A program made the position numbers and the translations under genes. This document shows, in pieces, positions 28,551-37,181 of a stretch of 64,000 nucleotides of DNA; the stretch's first letter is position 1; each line of letters starts with the position of its first letter. Source of the DNA: Micrococcus endophyticus (GTDB taxonomy: Bacteria > Actinomycetota > Actinomycetes > Actinomycetales > Micrococcaceae); NCBI RefSeq assembly GCF_014205115.1, contig NZ_JACHMW010000001.1, positions 1,302,001-1,366,000 of the forward strand, in the 5' to 3' direction. The notes under the pieces are model-generated. The model was not told the origin of the DNA. It saw only the letters and a program-made list of their open reading frames with translations, and searched no databases.

Positions 28551-29201
28551 TCAGGCGCCCTGGGCCGGGCGGGCGCGGCGGTCGCGGGGGTCGACGCCGG
28601 CGGCCCGCAGCTCGCGGGCCTTGCGGACGGCACGCGCGAGGTAGTCGACGGCGGCCAGCACGTGGAGGACGCAGCCGGCCCCGACGAGCACGAGGGCGAG
28701 CCCGCCCCACAGGTCCTGGTCCACCCCTGGGACGCGGGCGAGCAGCAGCAGCGGGGTGCCCGCCAGCAGCAGGGCGGTGCGCACCTTGCCCAGCACCGTG
28801 ACCTTCAGGTCCGGGCTGCCGCCGAAGAGGCGCAGGCACACGAGGGTCAGCACCACGTCCGGGATCAGGATGGACAGCACGAGCCAGGCCGGGGCGATGC
28901 CGGTGAGCACGAATGTCAGGGCGACCGTCACGAGCGAGAGCCGGTCCGCCACGGGGTCCAGCCAGCGGCCCACCGTGGAGATCATGTCGAAGCGCCGGGC
29001 GATGTACCCGTCCACCCAGTCGGTGCTGGAGAGGAACGCGAGCGTGAGGAACGCCGCGAGGAACTGGTCGGTGACGGTGAGCCACACGAAGACGGGCACG
29101 AGGGCGAGCCGGACAAGGGTGATGACGTTCGGCACGGTGAGCCAGGTGTCCCGCACCCGGTACTCGTGGCCCTCCCGCAGGCCGACGTCGATCAGGCGCA
29201 T
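28551..29201 (-). CDS. CDP-alcohol phosphatidyltransferase family protein
   Basis: An integral membrane enzyme of 216 residues with about five helices. The complete CDP-alcohol motif is present: DWVDGYIARRF followed by GRWLDPVADR (D-x2-DG-x2-AR-x8-G-x3-D-x3-D). It transfers a phosphatidyl group from CDP-diacylglycerol (the product of CdsA) to an alcohol such as glycerol phosphate or inositol phosphate. Which alcohol cannot be read from sequence; phosphatidylglycerophosphate synthase or cardiolipin synthase activity are the main choices. ATG 29201 with GAGGAGAG ahead. A TAGGGT hexamer around 29,256 may be the -10. Confidence 0.85.
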   Translation of the reverse strand: MRLIDVGLREGHEYRVRDTWLTVPNVITLVRLALVPVFVWLTVTDQFLAAFLTLAFLSSTDWVDGYIARRFDMISTVGRWLDPVADRLSLVTVALTFVLTGIAPAWLVLSILIPDVVLTLVCLRLFGGSPDLKVTVLGKVRTALLLAGTPLLLLARVPGVDQDLWGGLALVLVGAGCVLHVLAAVDYLARAVRKARELRAAGVDPRDRRARPAQGA

Positions 29202-29267
29202 GCCGCTCTCCTCGGTGTCCGCGGGCCGGCGCACGCGCGCGTCGGCCCGGTGTCCACCCTACCGACG

Positions 29268-29301
29268 ACGAGGCCCCGATCCGTGCGGATCGGGGCCTCG
29301 T
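29268..29301. terminator. Perfect 15-bp hairpin upstream of the CDP-alcohol transferase
   Basis: ACGAGGCCCCGATCC-GTGC-GGATCGGGGCCTCGT. It lies 51 bases beyond the stop of the holin-like gene on the minus strand, whose transcript it should end. Confidence 0.75.
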
Positions 29302-29351
29302 GGGCCGCCCTGACGGGCGGGGCGGGAGGGCGGCGACCCTCCCGGGCGGGC

Positions 29352-30275
29352 TCAGCGGCGGCGCAGGCGGCCGGCCAGGGCGAGGAACGCGGCGGAGGAG
29401 GCGCCCAGCAGGGCGAGCGGCTGCCAGTTGTCCTTCACGTAGTCCTCGGCCTCGGCGGCCTTCTCGCCCGCGCGGGCGGCACCGGTGAAGGGGGCGGTCT
29501 GGTCCGTGGCGTGGGCGGTCTGCGGGGTCACGCCGCGGCCCTTGCGCTGGGCGGCGAAGGCGGCGAGCTGGCCCTTGACGCTGGTCTTCTCCTCCAGGCC
29601 GGAGCGGATGTCGCCCAGGTGGCGGCGGCGCAGGTCGGCCCGACGGCGGATCTCGGCCTCGGAGGCCTCGTCGCGGTCCGGGTGGGGAGCGGCCTCGCCG
29701 TTCTTGCGGGCCTTCTTGTTCTCCTCCTTCTCGACCTTCTTGCGCTCCTCGGCGCGCTTGGCCTCGACGCGCTTGGCCTCGGCGCGCTCCGCCTTGAGGC
29801 GGTCGTACTCGGCCGGGTCGAAGGCGTTGCCCTCCTTGAGGTAGCCGAGGTCGTACTCGAGGTTGCGCACGGTCTCCTGCGGCACGAGGGGCATCGCACC
29901 CTTGACCATGAACAGGCCGATGCCGGCGAAGATCGCGCCGAGCACGAGGAACGCCGCCGCGACCATCAGGGCCGGGAACCAGAACGTGGGATCGGCGAAG
30001 GCACCGATGAGGGCGACCACGAGGGCCACCACCATGAGGGCGAGGAAGACCAGGCCCACCACGGTGACGCCCGCGCCGATGCCGGCCTTCTTGCCCTTGG
30101 CGGCCACGTGTCCCTTGGCGAGCGCGAGCTCGTCCTTCATCTGCAGGGGCAGCAGGCGCACGACGGCGCCGAGCAGGTCGGTCAGGGAGCTCGCTCGGGT
30201 CTGCGGGGTCACCGGGACGGCGGGACGCGGCGCGGGGGCCTTCAGCGCGTCGGCGGTAGGGGCCTGATGGGACAT
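29352..30275 (-). CDS. Phage holin family protein (actinobacterial holin-X type)
   Basis: A 307-residue membrane protein of the actinobacterial holin-X superfamily. Residues 30-60 form an amphipathic part with SLTDLLGAVVRLLPLQMKDELALAKGHVAAKG, then two strong helices (about 68-92 and 97-124). After that comes a very charged, coiled-coil-like Lys/Glu/Arg stretch, and a last hydrophobic segment (PLALLGASSAAFLALAGRL) near the C-terminal RRR. Despite the family name, chromosomal members in actinobacteria are not known phage lysis proteins and have no firm role. Single gene with a terminator on each side. Confidence 0.72.
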   Translation of the reverse strand: MSHQAPTADALKAPAPRPAVPVTPQTRASSLTDLLGAVVRLLPLQMKDELALAKGHVAAKGKKAGIGAGVTVVGLVFLALMVVALVVALIGAFADPTFWFPALMVAAAFLVLGAIFAGIGLFMVKGAMPLVPQETVRNLEYDLGYLKEGNAFDPAEYDRLKAERAEAKRVEAKRAEERKKVEKEENKKARKNGEAAPHPDRDEASEAEIRRRADLRRRHLGDIRSGLEEKTSVKGQLAAFAAQRKGRGVTPQTAHATDQTAPFTGAARAGEKAAEAEDYVKDNWQPLALLGASSAAFLALAGRLRRR

Positions 30276-30361
30276 GGCTTCATGCCTTCCGTGTCGTGCA
30301 TGGACAGATGCGAGGCCCGAGCCGCGCGGCGGACGCCGGGCATTCAGGTTTCAAACTATCA

Positions 30362-30389
30362 CCGGCCCGTCCCCGAGGGGACGGGCCGG
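30362..30389 (-). terminator. Terminator of the aldo-keto reductase gene
   Basis: CCGGCCCGTCCCC and GGGGACGGGCCGG with only GA between, 22 bases past the reductase stop. Confidence 0.6.
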
Positions 30390-30410
30390 GCGCCTCGGGA
30401 GGGCGCGGGA

Positions 30411-31244
30411 TCAGAACTCGATGGTGGCCGGATCCGGACCGATGCGTCCGTCCTCGCGGTCGAGGGCGTCGATGCGGGCGACCTCGTCCTCGGTCAGCTC
30501 CACGTCCGCCGCGGCGAGGTTGGAGACGATCCGCTCGGAGGTGACGGACTTGGGGATCACCACGAAGCCCTTGGCCAGGTGCCAGGCGATGACGACCTGG
30601 GCCGGCGTCGCGCCGTGGGCCTCGGCGATCGCGGTGATCTCCGGGTCCTCGAGCAGCTCGCCGCCCTGGCCGAGCGGGGACCAGGACTCGTGGAGGATGC
30701 CGTGGCGCTCCTCCACCTCGCGCAGCTCGCGCTGCTGCCAGTACGGGTGGGTCTCCACCTGGTGGATGACGGGCACCACGCCGGTGGCCTCGATGATCTC
30801 CTCGAGCTGCTCCGCCGGGAAGTTGGAGACGCCGATGGAGCGCACCTTGCCCTGGCGCTGGGCCTCGATGAGGGCCTTCCAGGTGTCCACGTAGCGGCCC
30901 TGGGTCGGCTTGGCCCAATGGATGAGCCACAGGTCCACGTAGTCGGTGCCGAGCTTGCCGAGGGACTCCTCGAGGGCCGCGAGCGCCTCGTCGTACCCGT
31001 GGGCGGAGTTCCACACCTTGGTGGTGATGAACAGCTCCTCGCGCGGCACGCCCGCGGCGGCGACGGCGCGGCCCACGCCCTCCTCGTTGCCGTAGATCGC
31101 GGCGGTGTCGATGTGGTGGTAGCCGGCGCGGATCGCCTGGGCGACGACGTCGGCGGCCACGTCGTCCTCGACGCGCCACACGCCGTAGCCGAGCTGCGGG
31201 ATGGACTGGCCGTCGTGGAACGGGACGGTGGGGACGGAGGTCAT
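30411..31244 (-). CDS. Aldo-keto reductase
   Basis: A 277-residue NADPH-dependent reductase of the AKR5-like type (2,5-diketo-D-gluconate reductase group). The catalytic tetrad is visible: Asp and Tyr in HIDTAAIYGNEEGVG, Lys in FITTKVWNS and His in DLWLIHWAKP. The cofactor loop IPKSVTSERIVSNLAA is near the C terminus. The physiological substrate is unknown; such enzymes reduce sugars, methylglyoxal and keto esters. It follows a short-chain dehydrogenase on the same strand after a 113-base gap. Confidence 0.9.
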   Translation of the reverse strand: MTSVPTVPFHDGQSIPQLGYGVWRVEDDVAADVVAQAIRAGYHHIDTAAIYGNEEGVGRAVAAAGVPREELFITTKVWNSAHGYDEALAALEESLGKLGTDYVDLWLIHWAKPTQGRYVDTWKALIEAQRQGKVRSIGVSNFPAEQLEEIIEATGVVPVIHQVETHPYWQQRELREVEERHGILHESWSPLGQGGELLEDPEITAIAEAHGATPAQVVIAWHLAKGFVVIPKSVTSERIVSNLAAADVELTEDEVARIDALDREDGRIGPDPATIEF

Positions 31245-31357
31245 GGGTGTGCTCCTGAGGGGTCGGGGTGGTGGTGTGCGCAGGCGACTCTACGACGCCG
31301 GGGCCCCGTCGGTCCCGACGTCGGCGACGGTGCGCCGCCGTCGGGAGCCGCGCGGCG

Positions 31358-32296
31358 TCACGGGGTGGGGGTGCCGCCGTTGGCGTTGAGGGTCTCGCCG
31401 TTCACGTAGCTGGACTCGCCGGAGGCGAGGAACACGTAGGCGGGGGCCATCTCCACGGGCTGGCCGCCGCGGCCGGTGGGGGTGTCGTGGCCGAACACCG
31501 GCAGCTTCTCCTTCGGCTGGCCGTAGGACACCTGCAGCACGGACCACACGGGCCCGGGGGCCACGGCGTTGACGCGGATGCCGCGCTCCCCCAGCTGCTG
31601 GGCCAGGCCCTTGGTGAAGTTGTTGATGGCGGCCTTCGTGGCGGCGTAGTCCAGGATCATCGGGTTCGGGTTGTACGCCTGCACGGAGGTGGTGTTGATG
31701 ATGGTGCTGCCCGGGCCCATGTGGGTGAGCGCGGCGCGCGAGAGCGTGAACATGGACAGGATGTTCACCTGGAACGTCTCGAGCACCTGCTGGTCCGTGA
31801 GGTCCTCGAGGGACTCGGAGATGATCTGCTTGCCGGCGTTGTTCACGAGGATGTCCAGGCCGCCGAGGGCGGTCGCGGCCTCCTCCACGAGCCCCTCGCG
31901 GTAGCCGGCGTCCATGAGGTCGCCGGGCAGCGCGACGGCGGTGCGCCCGGCCGCCTCGATCGCGGCCAGGACGCGGTCCGCGTCCGGCTGCTCCTCGGGC
32001 AGGTAGGCGATGGCGACGTCGGCGCCCTCGCGGGCATAGGCGACGGCGACGGCGGCCCCGATGCCCGAGTCGCCGCCGGTGATCAGCGCCTTGCGCCCCT
32101 CGAGGCGGCCGAGCCCCCGGTACGAGTCCAGGCCGATGTCCGGCACCGGCTCGGTCTTCACGTCCAGGCCCGGCTCCTCCTGGCGCTGCTCGGGCGCGTC
32201 GAGCTTCGGGTGGCGGGTGCGGGGGTCGTCGTGGGCCAGCTGCGAGTCCTGCACGGGGATCGCGGCGGCGGCGTCCTTCTTCTCCGGAGTGGTCAT
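31358..32296 (-). CDS. Short-chain dehydrogenase (YhdF/GsiB-type SDR with N-terminal extension)
   Basis: A 312-residue SDR oxidoreductase. The first 60 residues are charged and Pro-rich (PEKKDAAAAIPVQDSQLAHDDPRTRHPKLDAPEQ), typical of the general-stress SDRs of the YdaD/YhdF kind. The Rossmann fold shows ALITGGDSGIGAAVAVAYAREGADVA, NNAG, and the catalytic Ser/Tyr/Lys as INTTSVQAYNPNPMILDYAATKAA. The tail GESSYVNGETLNANGG is standard. The substrate is unknown. ATG 32296. Confidence 0.88.
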   Translation of the reverse strand: MTTPEKKDAAAAIPVQDSQLAHDDPRTRHPKLDAPEQRQEEPGLDVKTEPVPDIGLDSYRGLGRLEGRKALITGGDSGIGAAVAVAYAREGADVAIAYLPEEQPDADRVLAAIEAAGRTAVALPGDLMDAGYREGLVEEAATALGGLDILVNNAGKQIISESLEDLTDQQVLETFQVNILSMFTLSRAALTHMGPGSTIINTTSVQAYNPNPMILDYAATKAAINNFTKGLAQQLGERGIRVNAVAPGPVWSVLQVSYGQPKEKLPVFGHDTPTGRGGQPVEMAPAYVFLASGESSYVNGETLNANGGTPTP

Positions 32297-32406
32297 GGTC
32301 CCCGACGCTACGCGGAGCGCACCCGGTGCCGACAAGGGACGGGGCGCGCCGCCGTCGTCGGGGCCGGTGCGCGGGGCGGCGCCGGACGGCGCGGGGAGGC
32401 GGAGGC

Positions 32407-33378
32407 TCAGCGGGAGACGCGCAGCCCGCGCAGGGCGCCGCGGTGCTGGAGGACGTGCAGGTCCCAGCGGGCGCTGAGCCCCTCGAAGATCCCGATGCCG
32501 CGGCGCGAGTTGCCGCGCTCGTCCAGGCGGGGCGACCACGTGGCGATCCCCAGCGCGCCGGGGACCGCGCCGAGCAGCGCCCCCGAGACCCCGGACTTGG
32601 CGGGCACGCCGACCTCGGCCACCCACTGGCCCGTGGCGTCGTACATCCCGCACGTGAGCATCACGGACATGGTCTGCTGGGCCACCCACTCGTCCAGGAC
32701 CCGCTCCCCCGTCACCGGGTTGGTGCCGCCGGCCGCCAGGGTGGCGCCCATGACCGCGAGCTGGGGCGCGGTGACCGTCACCGAGCACTGGGCCAGGTAG
32801 CCGGCCACGGCCTCGCGGGCGGAGACGGGCAGCTGGCCGGCGTCGGCGAGCAGGTGGGCGAGGCCGAGGTTGCGGTCCGCGCGGGTGCGCTCGGCGTCGA
32901 GCACGTCCTGGGAGACCTCGAGCTCGGCGCCCGCGAGCGCGCTGTAGCGGCGCACCAGCAGGGCCACCCGCTCCTCGTGGTCCCCCGCGGGCAGCACGGC
33001 GTGCGCCATGATGGCGCCGGCGTTGATCAGCGGGTTGTAGGGGCGGCCGTCGTCGTGCAGGGACAGGTGGTTGAACGCCTCGCCGGAGGGCTCCACGCCC
33101 ACCCGCTCGAGCACCGCGTCCAGGCCGACCTCCTGGAGCACCACCGCGTAGGTGAGCGCCTTGGAGACGGACTGCAGCGCGAACGCGTGGTCCGTCTCCC
33201 CGGCGGCGGCCTGGTGCCCGTCCACCGTGCAGACGGCGGCGGCCAACCCGTCCACGTGCTGCCCGGCGACGTCCTCGAGGTAGTCCGAGGGCTCGCCCCG
33301 GCGGTCGGACTCCACCTCGGCGAGCATCGCCCGCAGGTCGTCGTCGAGTCGGGTCGTGTCCATGGGGTCGGCGTCCAT
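32407..33378 (-). CDS. glsA: Glutaminase
   Basis: A serine-dependent beta-lactamase-like glutaminase (L-glutamine to glutamate and ammonia), 323 residues. The catalytic Ser-x-x-Lys is in FALQSVSKALTY, the Asn site in PYNPLINAGAIM, and the C-terminal half has MLTCGMYDATGQWVAEVGVPAKSGVSGALLGAVPG, including the conserved Lys-Ser-Gly. Salt-tolerant enzymes of this family are known from Micrococcus luteus, which suits the organism suggested. The ATG at 33378 is used; a second one six residues later is equally good. Single gene; the neighbour upstream is separated by 30 bases. Confidence 0.92.
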   Translation of the reverse strand: MDADPMDTTRLDDDLRAMLAEVESDRRGEPSDYLEDVAGQHVDGLAAAVCTVDGHQAAAGETDHAFALQSVSKALTYAVVLQEVGLDAVLERVGVEPSGEAFNHLSLHDDGRPYNPLINAGAIMAHAVLPAGDHEERVALLVRRYSALAGAELEVSQDVLDAERTRADRNLGLAHLLADAGQLPVSAREAVAGYLAQCSVTVTAPQLAVMGATLAAGGTNPVTGERVLDEWVAQQTMSVMLTCGMYDATGQWVAEVGVPAKSGVSGALLGAVPGALGIATWSPRLDERGNSRRGIGIFEGLSARWDLHVLQHRGALRGLRVSR

Positions 33379-33408
33379 GCCGTCAGCGTAGCGAGGCGCC
33401 CGGCCCGG

Positions 33409-34431
33409 TCAGCCCGAGACGGGCAGCACGCGCCGGAACAGGTCCGTCAGCGTCACCACGCCCACGGTGCGGCCCTCGGAGGTGACCACGGCCAGCTGCC
33501 GGCCCGCGGCGCGCATGGCCGAGGAGGCCTCGTGCAGCGCGGTGTCCACGGGCAGGGTCAGCGCCTCCTGCACGAGCGGGGCCACGGGCTCGCGGGGGCC
33601 CAGCACCATGGTGTCCCGCACGTGCACGACGCCGGGGACGCCGTCGTCGGGGCCGTCGGCCGGACGCACCAGGATGCGCAGGTGGCCCGAGGCCACCGAG
33701 GCGGCCTGGACGTCCTCGGCGGTGGCGTCCGCCGGCACGGTCACGAGGTCCCGCGGCGGCGAGACCAGGTCCCCCACCGTGGCGTCCTGCAGGTCCAGGG
33801 CGCCGGAGATCTGGCCGTGGGCCTGCTCGTCCAGCGCGCCGGAGGAGGCGGAGTGCTCCACGAGCTGCCGGATGGAGTCGGCGTCGTGCCCGCCCACGGC
33901 CGCTCGGTCCGTGGGGGTCACGCCGCTGGCGGCCACCAGCCGGTTGGCCACGGCGTTGGCGAAGGCCAGCAGGGGACGCACCGCCCACACGTAGGCACGG
34001 GCCGGGCCCGCCACGGCCTTGGCCGCGAACTCGGGGTGGGCGATGGCCCAGGACTTCGGCGCCATCTCCCCCACCACCAGGTGCAGGAAGGTCACCAGCA
34101 GCAGGGACAGGAAGAACGAGGCCGTCCCGGCGACGGCGGCCGGCAGACCCCAGCCGGTGAGCACCGGTCCCAGCCACGCGTCCACCGCGGGCTTGGTGAT
34201 GGCGCCGAGCGCGAAGGTGGCGAGCGTGATGCCCAGCTGCGCACCGGCCAGCATGATGGTCAGCTCGTCCACGCTGCGCAGGGCGGCGCGGGCCGCGCGG
34301 CTCGTGCCGGCCTCGGCCTCCAGCCGGTGGCGGCGTGCGGCGAGCAGGGAGAACTCCATGATCACGAAGAGGGCGCTGAGCACGATCAGCGCGACCGTGG
34401 CGAGGATGACGAACACGGGGCTCTGGGTCAT
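33409..34431 (-). CDS. CNNM/HlyC-type transporter with CBS domains (short)
   Basis: A 340-residue membrane protein with a DUF21 (CNNM) domain at the N terminus: SALFVIMEFSLLAARRHRLEAEA and the LAGAQLGITLATFALGAITKPAVD segment, then FLHLVVGEMAPKSWAIA. Two CBS motifs follow (about residues 210-335). The C-terminal transporter-associated domain seen in the partner is missing. Proteins of this class move Mg2+ or Co2+, or affect their efflux. The start overlaps the stop of the larger paralogue by four bases, so they are a coupled pair, as commonly found in actinobacteria. Confidence 0.85.
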   Translation of the reverse strand: MTQSPVFVILATVALIVLSALFVIMEFSLLAARRHRLEAEAGTSRAARAALRSVDELTIMLAGAQLGITLATFALGAITKPAVDAWLGPVLTGWGLPAAVAGTASFFLSLLLVTFLHLVVGEMAPKSWAIAHPEFAAKAVAGPARAYVWAVRPLLAFANAVANRLVAASGVTPTDRAAVGGHDADSIRQLVEHSASSGALDEQAHGQISGALDLQDATVGDLVSPPRDLVTVPADATAEDVQAASVASGHLRILVRPADGPDDGVPGVVHVRDTMVLGPREPVAPLVQEALTLPVDTALHEASSAMRAAGRQLAVVTSEGRTVGVVTLTDLFRRVLPVSG

Positions 34432-35816
34432 CGGGGGTCCTCCTCGGTCTCGTCCTCGCGCGGGGTCTCCACGAGGTGCACCTCGACGTCGGCGGGCACG
34501 TGCCGCTCGACGCGGCGGACGTCCACCTCGAGGCGGCGGTCGTAGAGCACGGCGCCGCCGTAGTCGCGGGTGTCCTCGGGCAGGTCCACGGCCACGCGCT
34601 CGCCCTCCTCCGGGAGGCGGCCGAGCGACTCGATGAGCAGGCCGGAGACGGTCTCCGCCTCACCCTCGGGCAGCGGGTGGCCGATCGCGCGCTCGAGCTC
34701 GTCCAGGTGGACGTCCCCGCGCAGCGCCCACGACTCGCCGACGACGACAGGCACGATCTCCTCGTGCGCCTCGTCGTCGTGCTCGTCGCGCAGGTCGCCG
34801 ACCAGCTCCTCCGCCAGGTCCTCGAGGGTGAGCACGCCGACGAAGCCGCCGTGCTCGTCGATGACGCAGGCGAGCTGGTCGTCGGCGTCGTCGAGGGCGC
34901 GGGTGACGTCCGGCAGGGGCATCACGGTGGGCACCACGGTGGCCGGGCGCATGACGTCCGTGACGAGCAGGTCCGGGGCGGGCGCGTGGCCCAGGGCCAG
35001 CACGTCCTGCAGGTGCACGACGCCGAGGGGCTGGTGGTCCGCGGAGATCACCGGGTACCGGGTGTGGGCCGCGGCCATCAGGGCGCGGACCTCGGCGACG
35101 GTGGTCTCGGGGCCGACCTCGTCGGTCTGGGAGCGCGGGACCATGGCGTGCTCGGCGTCGCGCTCGGGGAAGTCGAGGATGCGGTCCAGGAGCACGGAGA
35201 GCTCGGCCGGCAGCGTGCCGCTGTCCCGGGAGTCCTCCACGATCCGGTCCAGGTCCTGGGCGGTGGCGGTGGAGTCGACGTCGTGCACCGGCTCGATGCG
35301 CAGCAGGCGCAGCAGGGCCTCGGCGGACTTGTCGAAGACCCAGATGAGCCAGCCGAAGAGGGCGAGGTAGACCTGGGTGGGCCGGGCGAGGGCACGGGCC
35401 AGCGGGTCCGGGTTCGCGATGGCCAGGTTCTTGGGGTACAGCTCGCCGATGATCATCTGGACCACCGTGGCCACGAGCAGCACGCCCACGGTGGACACGG
35501 CGATCACCACGGACGCGGGGATCGCGGTGCCGCCGAGCAGCTGGGTGAGGGCCTCGCCGACCATGGGCTCGGCCACGTAGCCGACCAGCAGGCCGGTGAC
35601 CGTGATGCCGAGCTGGGCGCCCGAGAGCATGAAGGAGGTGCGCCGGGTGACGGCGAGCGCGCGCCGCGCGGCCTCGTCCCCGTTCTCTGCCGCGGCGGCC
35701 AGGCGCACCCGGTCCACGGACATGTAGGCGAACTCCTGGGCCACGAAGAAGCCGTTGGCCAGGATGATCACGAGGATGACGACGACGCCGAGGATCAACA
35801 GGAGGATCGGGTCCAC
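34428..35816 (-). CDS. CNNM/HlyC-type transporter with CBS and CorC domains (long)
   Basis: A 462-residue paralogue of the following gene. The DUF21 domain has ANGFFVAQEFAYMSVDRVRLAAAAENGDEAA, LSGAQLGITVTGLLVGYVAEPMVG and IIGELYPKNLAIANPDPLARA. The CBS pair is around residues 210-335 (DAEHAMVPRSQTDEV; LLVTDVMRPATVVPTVMPL; VIDEHGGFVGVLTLEDLAEELVGDLRDEHD), and the CorC/HlyC transporter-associated domain follows (SWALRGDVHLDELERAIGHPL). It is upstream in the two-gene operon. The start is the GTG at 35816, with GAGGTGAG ahead. Function: probably divalent cation transport; the cation is not known. Confidence 0.87.
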   Translation of the reverse strand: MDPILLLILGVVVILVIILANGFFVAQEFAYMSVDRVRLAAAAENGDEAARRALAVTRRTSFMLSGAQLGITVTGLLVGYVAEPMVGEALTQLLGGTAIPASVVIAVSTVGVLLVATVVQMIIGELYPKNLAIANPDPLARALARPTQVYLALFGWLIWVFDKSAEALLRLLRIEPVHDVDSTATAQDLDRIVEDSRDSGTLPAELSVLLDRILDFPERDAEHAMVPRSQTDEVGPETTVAEVRALMAAAHTRYPVISADHQPLGVVHLQDVLALGHAPAPDLLVTDVMRPATVVPTVMPLPDVTRALDDADDQLACVIDEHGGFVGVLTLEDLAEELVGDLRDEHDDEAHEEIVPVVVGESWALRGDVHLDELERAIGHPLPEGEAETVSGLLIESLGRLPEEGERVAVDLPEDTRDYGGAVLYDRRLEVDVRRVERHVPADVEVHLVETPREDETEEDPR

Positions 35817-36048
35817 GAGGTGCTCACCTCCGCTCGGGCGTCAGCGCGGTGCGGCGTGGCGGTGCGTCTGTCAGGGTCGGCGGGGCCGGAATTCGGCTCG
35901 GCGCGGCTCATCAGGCTCGTTGGCTCCTGTGGGTCGGGGGGAAGGCAACAGCCTGACCGACGCATGGATGAAGCGTCAAGGGGTGCGGGACGGGGATGCG
36001 TTCGGGGGCTCTGGCGGGCGCGTGAGGCCGGGCGACGGCGACGGCGGC

Positions 36049-36290
36049 TCAGTCGCGTGCGGCGGGGGCGCCGCGCGTCAGCACGTGCAGGAGGAATCCC
36101 AGCAGCGCCGCCGCGCCCAGGTGGAGGCCGACGGCGCGGAACGGGTCGATGCCGGAGGGCAGGTTCGTCAGCAGGAAGGCGAGGGCCAGCAGGAACCAGA
36201 GGAAGGACGTCGAGCCGTTCCGATCGGCGGCGTGGACCCCAGATCCCTGCCGCAGGATGCCGCGCCCGCCTTGTGGCCCGCGGGGTTCTG
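36049..36290 (-). pseudogene. 3' remnant of a small membrane-protein gene, cut by mobile DNA
   Basis: On the minus strand a frame ending at 36049 encodes a hydrophobic C-terminal piece with SFLWFLLALAFLLTNLPSG and VGLHLGAAALLGFLLHVL, then RGAPAARD. This looks like two transmembrane helices of a real chromosomal protein. No credible start codon or ribosome-binding site precedes it; the frame continues without a start into DNA beside the transposition module around 36,290. I read it as a gene that lost its 5' end when the mobile DNA entered. The family is unknown. Confidence 0.5.
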
Positions 36291-36374
36291 TCCAGACTTT
36301 TGCCCACTCTCAGAACCCTTCCCGTGTGTGGAGTTGATCGGTGACCGGCGGGGTTCTGGTGGGGGTATGCGGCG

Positions 36375-37181
36375 TTAGTTGGTGATGAGGGTGCTGGCTG
36401 CTGCTTCGATGACGTCGTCGGTGATGGTGTCGAGTTGGTTGATCTTCAGGACGCGTCCGATCTGTGGAAAGAGGCGCTCGAGAAGGCGGAAGTTGCCTCT
36501 GGTGATGCGTTCGACCGCGGCAATGGCTTGGGCGTCGGTGAAGTCGTCGGGGTCGAGGGTGCGGCCGAGGCCTTTCCAATGACGGGTCAGGACGAACAGC
36601 AGTTCTTCGCGTGCGAGGGCGCGGTAGCGGTGGGAGAACCCGAGGCGACTGTAAAGCTGGGGGTAGTGGCGGAAGCGCTGGTCGATGCCAGGCATCCCGA
36701 TGAACATGAGGGCGACGTGGTGGCGGTCGTGAAGGTCTCGCAGGAGCTCGAGCGAGGTCGGGGTGAGTCGTTCGGCCTCGTCGATGATGATCAGTTGGGT
36801 GAAGTCGATCGTGCGAGGCACTTCGGTGGTCGTGATCTTCCCGATCGCGCAGAGGTGCTCGTAGATCAGTACACCGACCTTGCCGCGGTAGAACTCGATG
36901 TCGCGCATGAGATCGCGGTGCTTGGCGAGGACTTCGGGGGTGTAGAACACGGTGCGGGAGCGGTGGGCGGCGGCGTAGTGCTTCAGGTCGGCCTCGCTGC
37001 GTGGCCCCCAGGCGTGGATGAAGGGTTCGAGGGTGTCCCAGTGCGCGTACCGGCGTGCGGACTGCGTCTTGCCGACGCCGGCCTCGCCGTGGCAGATGCC
37101 GATGGTGACGTCCTTGCGGATGGCGCCGGCGAACTCGGTGAAGCGGCGGTGTTCCTTGGTGACGATGAAGTCGCGGTTCAT
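36375..37181 (-). CDS. TniB/IstB-like AAA ATPase of a transposition module
   Basis: A 268-residue AAA+ ATPase that would activate its transposase and choose targets, like TniB or MuB. Walker A is GEAGVGKTQSARRYA (about residues 32-46) and Walker B is LIIIDEAERL (about 132-141). The sensor region has FIGMPGIDQRF, with a C-terminal four-helix lid. It starts directly after the transposase stop, with no intervening base. A target-selection protein like TniQ is not seen. Downstream lie several copies of the octamer CAGAACCC/GGGTTCTG, possibly near the transposon end. Confidence 0.85.
   Translation of the reverse strand: MNRDFIVTKEHRRFTEFAGAIRKDVTIGICHGEAGVGKTQSARRYAHWDTLEPFIHAWGPRSEADLKHYAAAHRSRTVFYTPEVLAKHRDLMRDIEFYRGKVGVLIYEHLCAIGKITTTEVPRTIDFTQLIIIDEAERLTPTSLELLRDLHDRHHVALMFIGMPGIDQRFRHYPQLYSRLGFSHRYRALAREELLFVLTRHWKGLGRTLDPDDFTDAQAIAAVERITRGNFRLLERLFPQIGRVLKINQLDTITDDVIEAAASTLITN

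Noticed and set aside
29352-30275. A prophage, suggested by the holin-family protein
   Set aside because: No other phage gene is near; the protein is of the chromosomal actinobacterial holin-X kind, with ordinary neighbours and composition.
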